NCBI GenBank assembly: GCA_017995755.1
Contig: JAGOIH010000002.1
Location: 1-59,277 of the forward strand
Direction of reading: 5' to 3'
From: Sedimentibacter sp.
GTDB taxonomy: Bacteria; Bacillota; Clostridia; Tissierellales; Sedimentibacteraceae
Length of the DNA stretch: 59,277 nucleotides
The position numbers were made by a program, and so were the translations under genes. Positions 35,315 through 42,958 of this stretch are shown here, piece after piece. Each line of letters starts with the position of its first letter. The stretch's first letter is position 1. The notes beneath the pieces are model-generated. The model did no database searches. It worked only from the letters and a program-made list of their open reading frames with translations, and had not been told where the DNA came from.

Positions 35315-36370
35315 TTTTACTATTTTGCATTCAGGGTCTATAAGATCTCTCATATCTCCCATTATTGCTCTTGGCACAGGAATAGTAAGCATTGTATGTA
35401 ATCCCGGCTTAGCATTGATTATATGAGGAATAGTGTTAACACACATGGCTATTGTGCCAATTCCTCCGGGAACTTCCGGTGAGTTAACCATATTGATGTT
35501 TGGAGTTCCTTTAATTATTACATAATCACCTGTTTGAACACCAACTTGCTCAGGTTCAATTTGTTGCGGATGATCCATTTCAATTTTCAATTCCCCGTCA
35601 ATATATCCAAAACCCTTCATTGCAACACCTGCTACATTGCCGGCTTTAGCAAATCCATATTGAGATTTTCTGTCAACATCAGTTACTATAGGATCCATGG
35701 ATGTAGTTACTTTATCAACCTTCCAGCCAATAGCTGAAGCTATCATTCCTATTGATTCTTCAAATCCCACGTGACCGGCCAATGTTCCTGTTTCAACACC
35801 CTTTTTAAATTCATCAACAGTTATACCGATACCTTGTTCATGCATAACAGTTGGTCCGAACGGAGATAAGCTGTTAACTCTTCTTGAAACTATATGGTCA
35901 ACTGATTCACAGCATCCTGTCATAACTACAACCAACAAGTCCATTATTAAACCAGGGTTAATGCCTGTCCCAATAATTGAAACGCCGTTTTTCTTAGCTA
36001 TTTCGTCTAATTGTTTAGCTTCTTCAGGAGATTGAGCCATTGGGAAAGACATTTCTTCTGCACTGGAAACTACATTTATTTTTTTCTCCAGACAGAATTT
36101 TAATCTTTCGAATGCAACTTTTGTATATGAGTCTGTACAGCATAAAACTACGTCAGCTGCTTTTTCTTTTATAACATCTTCCTGTGCTCCAACAAGTACT
36201 TCAGGCCTGTCTCCTCTTTCAACTCCTATTAATTCATACATGCTTTTACCGATTTTAGCGCCTCTTCCAACTGCACCAACTATGTCAACACCTTTTTTGT
36301 TTAAAAGCATCTTTGCCATGCCGCTTCCCATGGCTCCAAGTCCCCAAATAATTACTTTTACATTTTGCAT
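35312..36370 (-). CDS. ord: 2,4-diaminopentanoate dehydrogenase
   Basis: Oxidative deamination of (2R,4S)-2,4-diaminopentanoate to 2-amino-4-ketopentanoate with NAD(P)+. 352 residues; N-terminal Rossmann motif IIWGLGAMGSGMAK (residues 7-20), dihydrodipicolinate-reductase-like fold, GTGINPGLIMDLLVV in the substrate domain. First gene of the ornithine operon with AGGAGG before the ATG, 44 bp after the sigma-54 promoter. Confidence 0.93.
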   Translation of the reverse strand: MQNVKVIIWGLGAMGSGMAKMLLNKKGVDIVGAVGRGAKIGKSMYELIGVERGDRPEVLVGAQEDVIKEKAADVVLCCTDSYTKVAFERLKFCLEKKINVVSSAEEMSFPMAQSPEEAKQLDEIAKKNGVSIIGTGINPGLIMDLLVVVMTGCCESVDHIVSRRVNSLSPFGPTVMHEQGIGITVDEFKKGVETGTLAGHVGFEESIGMIASAIGWKVDKVTTSMDPIVTDVDRKSQYGFAKAGNVAGVAMKGFGYIDGELKIEMDHPQQIEPEQVGVQTGDYVIIKGTPNINMVNSPEVPGGIGTIAMCVNTIPHIINAKPGLHTMLTIPVPRAIMGDMRDLIDPECKIVK

Positions 36371-36396
36371 TTGTTAAAACCTCCTAATAATTTTTT

Positions 36397-36419
36397 ACTT
36401 GCTTATATACTAAGCAAGT
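36397..36419. promoter_or_regulatory. Palindrome overlapping the sigma-54 -12 element
   Basis: Perfect 9-bp arms ACTTGCTTA / TAAGCAAGT with a 5-bp spacer; its right arm includes the TTGC of the -12 element. Possible repressor site or 5' end hairpin of the mRNA. Confidence 0.55.
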
Positions 36420-36428
36420 ATTATGCCA
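36414..36428 (-). promoter_or_regulatory. Sigma-54 (-24/-12) promoter of the ornithine operon
   Basis: Minus strand TGGCATAATACTTGC: GG at -24 and GC at -12 with the required 10-bp spacing, followed by T. It matches the TGGCAC-N5-TTGCW consensus except one base. Predicted start near 36402, 30 bp before ord. The gene upstream encodes a sigma-54 activator. Confidence 0.85.
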
Positions 36429-36565
36429 ATGATTTCACATGAATTTCTATAGCACGTTTTTAATATAGCAAACCCTTTAAATTTCAACCTTTAAGTTATT
36501 TTTTCTCAAAAAATGCAATTTTATTCAAATCAAGAATTTAGGCTTATATTTTACAAAAAATATAA

Positions 36566-36611
36566 AAAAAGCAAATTATTTTGCATTAAGCTGCAAATAT
36601 TTTTGCTTTTT
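36566..36611. promoter_or_regulatory. Two GCAAA-N4-TTTGC dyads: terminator and possible activator site
   Basis: Dyads at 36571-36584 and 36593-36606, 22 bp apart centre to centre. They lie about 145-190 bp upstream of the -24 element, where sigma-54 activators usually bind. Together with flanking A and T tracts they also form one large hairpin, so the region may terminate the activator gene as well. Confidence 0.5.
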
Positions 36612-36612
36612 T

Positions 36613-38007
36613 TTAAAAATTTATATTATACTTCTTGATTTTATGCTGTAAAGTTTGACGTTTTATTCTTAATGCACTTGATGCACGTGTAATGTTATTG
36701 TCGTTGTCTAAAAGTGCTTTTTCGATAATCTTTTTTTCTATGTCGCTTAAATACTTATCCATGCCTAAACTTTCGACTCTGTCATAATTATTAATTTTAT
36801 GATCCTTTGAGTGCACAATGGAAAAGTGTCCTATGTCCAAAATATGTTCATCATCCTCACACATGCTTACAGCTGACATAATCATATTCTCAAGTTCTCT
36901 TGCATTACCCGGATAATCGTATGATAAGAGGTAGTCATACACTTCATCAGAAAAATCCGTCACATGTTTGTTAAACCTTATATTGTGTTTGTCCGTAAAC
37001 ATTTTGGCAAGCAGAATGATATCATTGATTCTTTCCCTTAAAGGCGGTACATTTAATGGAATAACATTTAGCCTGTAAAATAAGTCCTTCCTCAGCTTGC
37101 CTTCCCTTAATATTTTTTCGGGAGGCTCATTGCATGTGGTTATAATTCTTACATCGATGGGAATATCATCTGACCCGCCCACGCGTCTTATATAGTTTTC
37201 CTGAAGCACTCTTAAAAGCTTGGGCTGGAGCTCATATGGCATTGAATTTATTTCATCCAAAAGAAGTGTTCCTCCATTTGCCTGTTCAAATAAACCGGCA
37301 CGGTCAACTGCTCCGGTGAACCCTCCCTTTGATGTGCCAAACAGCAGTCCTTCCAGCAATGATTCCGGAAGAGCGGCGCAATTTTGAGCTTTGAAAGGCT
37401 TGTCCTTTCTTGAGCTTGCATAATGTATGCTTTGAGCAATCAGCTCCTTGCCTGTTCCGGTCTCACCGTAAATAAAGACTGATGCAGTATTTTTGGAAGA
37501 TTTTTTTGCCCTGTCTATAACATCCAAGAAATTATCACTTTGTCCAACTATATTTTCAAAATTGTATTTTTTTACTTTCTTATTTTTTATCTTATCCGGT
37601 TTTTCTATTTCATCATGAAGCTTTAATATTGTATTGGACATTTCCTCAATTTTGGTTATGTTTTTAGCAACTTCCACTGCAGCTATAACCTCGTCATCCA
37701 TAATGACAGGTATAGTTGTATTAATTGTGGTAATTTCTTTTCCGTCCTTGTTTAAATATGTTTGTTTTAAATTCTTTGTTATTATTTTTGAATGCAAGGC
37801 TTTGAGAAGAGTGCTGTTTTCGCTGTTCAATTCTTTAAAAACCTCAGTAAACGGTTTCTTCATAACGTCACAGGATTTCATTTTTTCCAAAGCAGACATG
37901 GATTCATTATATATGATTGTATTGCCGTCCTTATCAAGTACATGAACGCCTTCATCTACCAGCTGCAAAATTTTTTGCATCAACAGCAAACATTCCTTTG
38001 CCTTCAT
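36613..38007 (-). CDS. Sigma-54-dependent transcriptional activator of ornithine operon
   Basis: 464 residues: PAS sensor (about 10-120), AAA+ domain (about 148-380) with Walker A GETGTGKE, Walker B GGTLLLDEI and the sigma-54 contact loop GGFTGA (usually GAFTGA), and a Fis-type helix-turn-helix at the C-terminus (NNITRASSALRIKRQTLQHKIKK). The ATG at 38007 has GGAGGG four bases before it. Placement directly upstream of the sigma-54 promoter of ord makes control of ornithine breakdown very likely. The ligand is unknown. Confidence 0.9.
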   Translation of the reverse strand: MKAKECLLLMQKILQLVDEGVHVLDKDGNTIIYNESMSALEKMKSCDVMKKPFTEVFKELNSENSTLLKALHSKIITKNLKQTYLNKDGKEITTINTTIPVIMDDEVIAAVEVAKNITKIEEMSNTILKLHDEIEKPDKIKNKKVKKYNFENIVGQSDNFLDVIDRAKKSSKNTASVFIYGETGTGKELIAQSIHYASSRKDKPFKAQNCAALPESLLEGLLFGTSKGGFTGAVDRAGLFEQANGGTLLLDEINSMPYELQPKLLRVLQENYIRRVGGSDDIPIDVRIITTCNEPPEKILREGKLRKDLFYRLNVIPLNVPPLRERINDIILLAKMFTDKHNIRFNKHVTDFSDEVYDYLLSYDYPGNARELENMIMSAVSMCEDDEHILDIGHFSIVHSKDHKINNYDRVESLGMDKYLSDIEKKIIEKALLDNDNNITRASSALRIKRQTLQHKIKKYNINF

Positions 38008-38033
38008 AGCACCCTCCACCAATTATTTATTTA

Positions 38034-38062
38034 ATTGTATCATAATAATTCAGTTTTTACAA
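38034..38062 (-). promoter_or_regulatory. Promoter of the sigma-54 activator gene
   Basis: TTGTAA (38057-38062), 17 bp, TACAAT (38034-38039) on the minus strand, about 27 bp before the start codon. Confidence 0.6.
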
Positions 38063-38259
38063 TGATGATACGTTAAGGTTTGTATCAGTAATTTATATCT
38101 CGTTACTGTTAACTCATACACATCTGGTTCTTGACGATGTTGATTTTTATAATCTATATTTCAAAAATTAACATAATCGTAAATAAAAAGCAAGCCTATG
38201 AGCCTATGACAATTTTATGCACAGTACGTATATTATATCGGCTCAATAGGCTATTTATA

Positions 38260-38523
38260 TTATTCAATAAATGGTTAGGGCTTCTCGCAGTCTCATTCAT
38301 CAATGTATCTGCTCCCTCCGGTCGCATACATTGGGAAGCACAGTATCGTTCACCAATTTGCTTATTCGTTTCACTCATGCAAATTGTGAACTCATTGCGT
38401 TTGAATTACCATCAATTTCTTATTCCCTTTGGTCAAAGAAATTGGGTAAATCATAATTGTTGTGAAAGACCTACCAGCCATTTATCAGAAAAAACACCCT
38501 GATAAATGGGGTTAGGGCTTCTT
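38260..38523. repeat. Modular hairpin-chain repeat, copy B
   Basis: Four to five hairpins in a row between typA and the activator gene. Stem positions (+ strand): 38301-38333 (CAATGTAT), 38354-38386 (CAATTTGC), 38413-38444 (CAATTTCTT), 38478-38509 (CCATTTATCAG), and a weaker one at 38260-38279. Direct repeats GGTTAGGGCTTCT at 38273-38285 and 38510-38522 bound the unit. Linkers GAAAGACCTACC and CAGTCTCATTCA are shared with copy A. The typA stop codon lies inside the right end. The remaining DNA 38063-38259 shows nothing clear. Confidence 0.8.
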
Positions 38524-40326
38524 ATTTCCCTGTTTTCTTCGTTCCATTTCAGTCAGATACCTTTTTCTAAGTCTTATGGCATCCGGTGTAATTTCCACCA
38601 GCTCATCATCATTTATAAACTCAAGCGCTGCTTCCAAAGTCATTATTCTCGGAGGTGATAATTTTATGGCATCATCAGATGCTGATGAGCGGATATTGGA
38701 TTGTCTTTTCGCTTTGCACGGATTAACGGTAATATCTTCTCCACGGGAATTCATGCCTATAATCATCCCTTCATATACATTTTCACCGGGGTTAATAAAC
38801 AGGATTCCTCTGCTTTCCAGGTTATCCAATGAATATGCAATTGCTTCCCCCTGGTCGTTGGATATTAAAACACCGTTGGTTCTTTGCGGTATTTCACCTT
38901 TAAATTTTTCATAATGGTCAAATATTCTTACCATTGTTCCCTCGCCTCTGGAATCATTTATCAATTCCGTCCGGTAACCCAATAGTCCTCTGGTAGGAAC
39001 CATATACTCGATTTTCACATAATTTCCGTCAGGCATCATTGAAACCATCATGCCCTTTCGTAAGTTAAGCTTTGATATTACAGACCCTGAATAAATTTCC
39101 GGAACATGTACGACAACTCTTTCAACCGGTTCCATAACAAGGCCATCTATCCTCTTAAGAATTACTTCGGGTCTTGATACGGAAACCTCATAGCCTTCCC
39201 TTCTCATGTTCTCCAGGAGAATGGACAGGTGAAGTTCACCTCTTCCGGACACCTTATAGCCGTCAAGGGCACCTTCCAAAGCTTCAACCCTAAGTCCTAC
39301 ATTAACCTCAAGTTCCTTTTCAAGCCTTGACTTTAAATGTCTTGTTGTAACATATTTTCCTGACAAGCCTGCAAAGGGCGAAGTATTGATTAAAAAATTC
39401 ATGGACATTGTCGGCTCTTCTATTTTTATTGTTTCCATCGGAATTACATTATTTTCGCTGCAAATGGTGTCTCCTATGGATATGTTGGAAATACCGGAAA
39501 CTACTACTATATCTCCGCTGAATGCTTCGTTTACCAGGGTGCGTCTTAAACCTTCATATATAAAAATATTGGATATCCTTTGCTTCTCAACACTGCCGTC
39601 ATGCTTTGCCACAGAAACCATCTGTCCTTCCCTGATTGTTCCTGCAGTAATTCTTCCTATGCCCAGCCTCCCTATATAATCATCATAGGCAAGAGTTGAT
39701 ACCTGCATCTGTAAATTTTCTTCGTCCCTGTCGGGATAAGGCTGAACATGTTTAATAATTGTATCAAACAAGGGAATTATACTGTCGCTTTCCTCATCCA
39801 ATTCATATTGGACTATTCCTTGTTTTGCAATGCCGTATAGGATGGGAAAATCAAGCTGCTCATCATTTGCATTAAGTTCAACAAATAAATCAAAGACCAT
39901 ATCAACAACCTCTTGTGCCCTGTGGTTCTTTTTGTCTATTTTATTAATTAATAAAATAGGCCTCAGTCCTATTTCAAGAGATTTATGCAGCACAAAACGA
40001 GTCTGGGGCATAGGTCCTTCAATGGAATCTACCAATAGAATAACCGTATCCACAGTCTTCATTATTCTTTCAACCTCGGATGAAAAATCAGCATGTCCCG
40101 GTGTATCTACAATATTTATTTTTATACCATTATGCATCACTGAACAGTTTTTGGAATATATGGTTATTCCTCTTTCTCTCTCCAGGGCATTTGAATCCAT
40201 TACCTGTTCTATTACTGCCTGATTTTCTCTGAAAACACCGCTCTGCTGCAAAAAAGCATCCACTAATGTAGACTTTCCTGCGTCAACATGCGCAATCACT
40301 GCTATATTTATAATTTTTTTCTTCAT
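38512..40326 (-). CDS. typA: Ribosome-associated GTPase TypA/BipA
   Basis: Translational GTPase of 604 residues. G1 AHVDAGKST (residues 11-19), G2 region RERGIT, G3 DTPGHADF, G4 NKID, then EF-G-like domains III and V and the BipA C-terminal domain. The expected ATG start has no ribosome-binding site: its upstream 20 bp are the end of a GGGGACA repeat. The last residues KKP and the stop come from a hairpin-chain repeat. Confidence 0.95.
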   Translation of the reverse strand: MKKKIINIAVIAHVDAGKSTLVDAFLQQSGVFRENQAVIEQVMDSNALERERGITIYSKNCSVMHNGIKINIVDTPGHADFSSEVERIMKTVDTVILLVDSIEGPMPQTRFVLHKSLEIGLRPILLINKIDKKNHRAQEVVDMVFDLFVELNANDEQLDFPILYGIAKQGIVQYELDEESDSIIPLFDTIIKHVQPYPDRDEENLQMQVSTLAYDDYIGRLGIGRITAGTIREGQMVSVAKHDGSVEKQRISNIFIYEGLRRTLVNEAFSGDIVVVSGISNISIGDTICSENNVIPMETIKIEEPTMSMNFLINTSPFAGLSGKYVTTRHLKSRLEKELEVNVGLRVEALEGALDGYKVSGRGELHLSILLENMRREGYEVSVSRPEVILKRIDGLVMEPVERVVVHVPEIYSGSVISKLNLRKGMMVSMMPDGNYVKIEYMVPTRGLLGYRTELINDSRGEGTMVRIFDHYEKFKGEIPQRTNGVLISNDQGEAIAYSLDNLESRGILFINPGENVYEGMIIGMNSRGEDITVNPCKAKRQSNIRSSASDDAIKLSPPRIMTLEAALEFINDDELVEITPDAIRLRKRYLTEMERRKQGNKKP

Positions 40327-40334
40327 AATATTAC

Positions 40335-40393
40335 GGGGACATTTCTCTTATGGCTTACTCCAAAGACTTATTCTCAATTAGAGATGTGTCCCC
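40335..40393. repeat. GGGGACA...TGTCCCC repeat, copy 6
   Basis: Arms GGGGACATTTCTC and GAGATGTGTCCCC; it starts 8 bp from the typA start codon. TCTCTTATGGCTTACTCC inside resembles copy 4. Confidence 0.7.
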
Positions 40394-40411
40394 CCTCCAT
40401 TCTATTTCCAT

Positions 40412-40550
40412 CGCTTAGTTTATTCTTTTTACATGCATAATGCAAGATTTTTTTATACGCATTACAGTTTTTTTATGTGCCGCTTAGTGTATTCTTTTTA
40501 CTTGCATAATGCAAGATTTTTTATATACGCATTACAGTTTTTTTTATGTG
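40412..40550. repeat. Tandem 69-bp direct repeat (two units)
   Basis: Units 40412-40480 and 40481-40550 differ at a handful of bases. Each begins CGCTTAGT, contains TGCATAATGCA-like and AATGC...GCATT inverted repeats, and ends in a T-run plus ATGTG. It lies between typA and the amidohydrolase gene. Function unknown. Confidence 0.8.
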
Positions 40551-40569
40551 GAAATGAGCATTTTAAAAA

Positions 40570-40585
40570 GGGGATTTTTGTCCCC
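40570..40585 (+). terminator. Small GGGGA / TCCCC hairpin
   Basis: GGGGA, 6-base T-rich loop, TCCCC, after AAAAA. On the minus strand the stem is followed by CTTTTTAAAATG, so it could terminate the amidohydrolase transcript; on the plus strand there is only TTCTATC. Strand uncertain. Confidence 0.35.
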
Positions 40586-40607
40586 TTCTATCACTTATTT
40601 ATTTTTC

Positions 40608-40660
40608 GGGGTCATTCCCCGCCCACAAAGATTATTCCTCTATAAGAGGTGTGTTTCCCC
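40608..40660. repeat. GGGGACA-type repeat, divergent copy 7
   Basis: Arms GGGGTCATTCC and GGTGTGTTTCCCC, inner CCTCT / AGAGG stem. It overlaps the last codons of the amidohydrolase gene (stop at 40640). Confidence 0.55.
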
Positions 40661-41830
40661 ACAAGTGTGTGGACAGCGATAAACCACTTTCCCGTCAATA
40701 ATTGTCATTACCGTTTCATAATTTATATCAAGCAGGGGATTTCCTTTAAAGATTGCTAAGTCAGCATCCTTTCCGGGCTTTATGCTTCCCACTCTGTGGT
40801 CAATTCCTGTTATCTCTGCAGGATTGATTGTAATAGCTTTCCATGCTTCATTTTCTGAAAGACCTGCCTTAACTGCCATACCGGCACACATTGTGAGGTG
40901 CTGTATAGGGATGACATTTGCATCTGTAATTATGGCAGTCTTGATTCCTGCATCTGTCAGGATTTTTGGAGTTTCAAAGCTTTTATTTCTCATTTCAACC
41001 TTTATTCTCGGGCCGAAAGTTGGTCCTATCAAACATGGTTTGCCTGCAGCCTTTAATTCTTCCACAATGAGATGTCCTTCTGTACAGTGTTCCAAAGTAA
41101 TGTCTAAGTCAAATTCTTTGGCAATTCTAAGTGCGGTAAAAACATCGTCAGCCCTATGAACATGTGCCTTTAATGGTATTTCCTTTTTTAGTACCGGCAT
41201 CATTGAATGAAGTTTAATGTCAAAATCCGGTTTTTGGTCAGGATCTTCCTTGGAAGCTTCCAAATCTTCCATATATTTTTTAGCTTCAAAAAGTGTTTCC
41301 CTCAGAAGTGCAGCAACAGCCATCCTGGTAATCGGAGATTTATGCTGCTCATCATATACTCTTTTGGGGTTTTCTCCAAAAGCTACCTTCATGGCAACGG
41401 GCTCCTTAATAACCATATCATCAATTCTCTTGCCGTAGGTTTTGATTGCTGCAAAAGTCCCGCCGATTACATTTGCACTGCCCGGTCCCGTAACAGCTGT
41501 TGTTACTCCACCCTCTCTTGCATCCTGAAATCCCTGGTCCATGGGATTTATTCCGTCAATCGCTCTTAAGTGAGGTGTGATTGGTTCCACTGATTCATTG
41601 CCATCATCACCTTCAAAACCTATTCCTTCTTCAAACATACCAAGGTGGCAGTGCGCTTCAACTAATCCCGGTGTTACCAGCAGCCCTTCGGCATCAAATA
41701 TTTCAGCATCTTCAGGTATATCCAGATTTCTTCCTACTGCTTTGATTTTTCCGTTTTCTATAATAATTTGACCTTTTTCAATATCTTCTCCATCCATGGT
41801 TTTTATATAACCATTCTTTATAACCAGCAT
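40640..41830 (-). CDS. Metal-dependent amidohydrolase
   Basis: 396-residue enzyme of the imidazolonepropionase-like amidohydrolase group. Metal ligands: VEAHCHLG, KAHVHRADD, LEHCTEGH and ITDAN. N- and C-terminal beta-sandwich parts (VIKNGYIKTMDGEDIEKG and GKDADLAIFKGNPL) frame the barrel. Substrate unknown; cytoplasmic. The usual end of such proteins (DGKVVYR) is followed here by about ten extra residues (CPHTCGETHLL) encoded by a repeat. Starts 23 bp before trpS on the same strand order. Confidence 0.88.
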   Translation of the reverse strand: MLVIKNGYIKTMDGEDIEKGQIIIENGKIKAVGRNLDIPEDAEIFDAEGLLVTPGLVEAHCHLGMFEEGIGFEGDDGNESVEPITPHLRAIDGINPMDQGFQDAREGGVTTAVTGPGSANVIGGTFAAIKTYGKRIDDMVIKEPVAMKVAFGENPKRVYDEQHKSPITRMAVAALLRETLFEAKKYMEDLEASKEDPDQKPDFDIKLHSMMPVLKKEIPLKAHVHRADDVFTALRIAKEFDLDITLEHCTEGHLIVEELKAAGKPCLIGPTFGPRIKVEMRNKSFETPKILTDAGIKTAIITDANVIPIQHLTMCAGMAVKAGLSENEAWKAITINPAEITGIDHRVGSIKPGKDADLAIFKGNPLLDINYETVMTIIDGKVVYRCPHTCGETHLL

Positions 41831-41852
41831 TTTTCCTCCAAATTATATTATT

Positions 41853-42851
41853 CTATCTTGGCAAGAATCCAACTTTCTTTTGAACCTTTCTCAAGGTCTT
41901 GCGGGCTGCAACCTCTGCCTTTTGCGCACCGATGCTGTATATCTCTTCAAGATAATCCTTGTTCTTCAATAAATAATCTATTCTTTCCTGTATAGGTTTA
42001 AGTTCTTCAACAACAACCTCTGCAACATCTTCTTTTAACTTTGCATAGCCCTTGCCTTCATAATTCAAAGCTGCGGTTTCAGGCTTAACATTTGTTATTT
42101 TAGAGTAAATATTAATCAGATTTTTTACCCCGGGCTGTTCATCCGAATAATTGACAATACCTATTGAATCAGTGACTGAACGTTTGAACTTTCTCCTTAT
42201 ATCATCAGGTTTATCGGTTAGCAGAACATATGCATTTTCATTTGAGTCGGATTTTGACATTTTGCTTTCAGGTTCCTGCAAGCTCATGATTTTTGCAACA
42301 TCTGTTGATATGTAAGGTTCAGGAATTGTAAAAGTCTCGCCGAAACGATTATTAAACCTTTGTGCAATGTCTCTTGTTATTTCCAAATGCTGCCTTTGGT
42401 CTTCCCCTACAGGAACCAGGTCAGTCTGATATAGAAGTATGTCGGCAGCCATTAATACGGGGTAGGTGAAAAGTCCTGCAGTTATGGCATTGAAATCCTG
42501 CTTTTTAGATTTATCTTTGAACTGAGTCATCCTGCCAAGCTCACCATAGTATGAAAAGCAGTTCAATATCCATGATAGTTCTGCATGTGCAGACACATGA
42601 GACTGAATAAACAAGGTTACCTGGTCTGTATCCAAGCCTGCAGCTATGTAATTTGCAAGAACCTCATAGGTGCTTTTCCTTAAATCCTGAGGCTCCTTTG
42701 GAACTGTTATGGCATGCATGTCAACCACGCAATAATAGCAGTCATATTTATTTTGCAGAGCCACCCAGTTTTTTAAAGCTCCCAAATAATTCCCAAGAGT
42801 CAATGAGCCTGATGGCTGCATACCGCTGAAAATTCTATTTTTACCTTCCAT
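41853..42851 (-). CDS. trpS: Tryptophanyl-tRNA synthetase
   Basis: Class I aminoacyl-tRNA synthetase of 332 residues. HIGH-like region QPSGSLTLGNYLGALKNW (residues 13-30), tryptophan pocket segment DLVPVGEDQRQHLE, and KMSKS motif ESKMSKSDSN near 195-204. AGGAGG before the ATG. No T-box leader is present. Confidence 0.96.
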   Translation of the reverse strand: MEGKNRIFSGMQPSGSLTLGNYLGALKNWVALQNKYDCYYCVVDMHAITVPKEPQDLRKSTYEVLANYIAAGLDTDQVTLFIQSHVSAHAELSWILNCFSYYGELGRMTQFKDKSKKQDFNAITAGLFTYPVLMAADILLYQTDLVPVGEDQRQHLEITRDIAQRFNNRFGETFTIPEPYISTDVAKIMSLQEPESKMSKSDSNENAYVLLTDKPDDIRRKFKRSVTDSIGIVNYSDEQPGVKNLINIYSKITNVKPETAALNYEGKGYAKLKEDVAEVVVEELKPIQERIDYLLKNKDYLEEIYSIGAQKAEVAARKTLRKVQKKVGFLPR

Positions 42852-42880
42852 TTTAAACCTCCTTTTTTGCCCACGGTGAC

Positions 42881-42909
42881 AATAAAAACGAGTTTCTCAT
42901 TGAAACCCG
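42881..42909 (-). terminator. Terminator between promoter and trpS
   Basis: Minus strand stem CGGGTTTC / GAAACTCG (one G-U), 5-base loop, then TTTTTATT. It lies downstream of the trpS promoter and 50 bp after the stop of the CobS-like gene. Confidence 0.8.
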
Positions 42910-42928
42910 CAAAGAATCAATTTTTTTG

Positions 42929-42957
42929 ATTATACTACCATAAAAATATTTTGTCAA
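42929..42957 (-). promoter_or_regulatory. Perfect sigma-A promoter before trpS
   Basis: TTGACA (42952-42957), 17-bp spacer, TATAAT (42929-42934). It begins 2 bp after the upstream stop codon. The transcript would meet the terminator hairpin about 10-15 nt from its start. Confidence 0.85.
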
Positions 42958-42958
42958 A

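Noticed and set aside
38131-38502. Protein-coding frames inside the hairpin-chain repeat
   Set aside because: No ribosome site, composition follows the hairpins, and no similarity to known proteins.
35187-38523. Integron attC sites
   Set aside because: GCCCTAAC and GTTAGGGC resemble attC core sites, but each has an extra base, no integrase gene is present, and multi-hairpin linkers do not fit attC structure.
40412-40550. CRISPR repeat pair
   Set aside because: Two adjacent 69-bp units without spacers and no cas genes.
42852-42958. T-box riboswitch before trpS
   Set aside because: Only about 100 bp are available and no specifier loop or T-box sequence is seen; just a promoter and a terminator hairpin.
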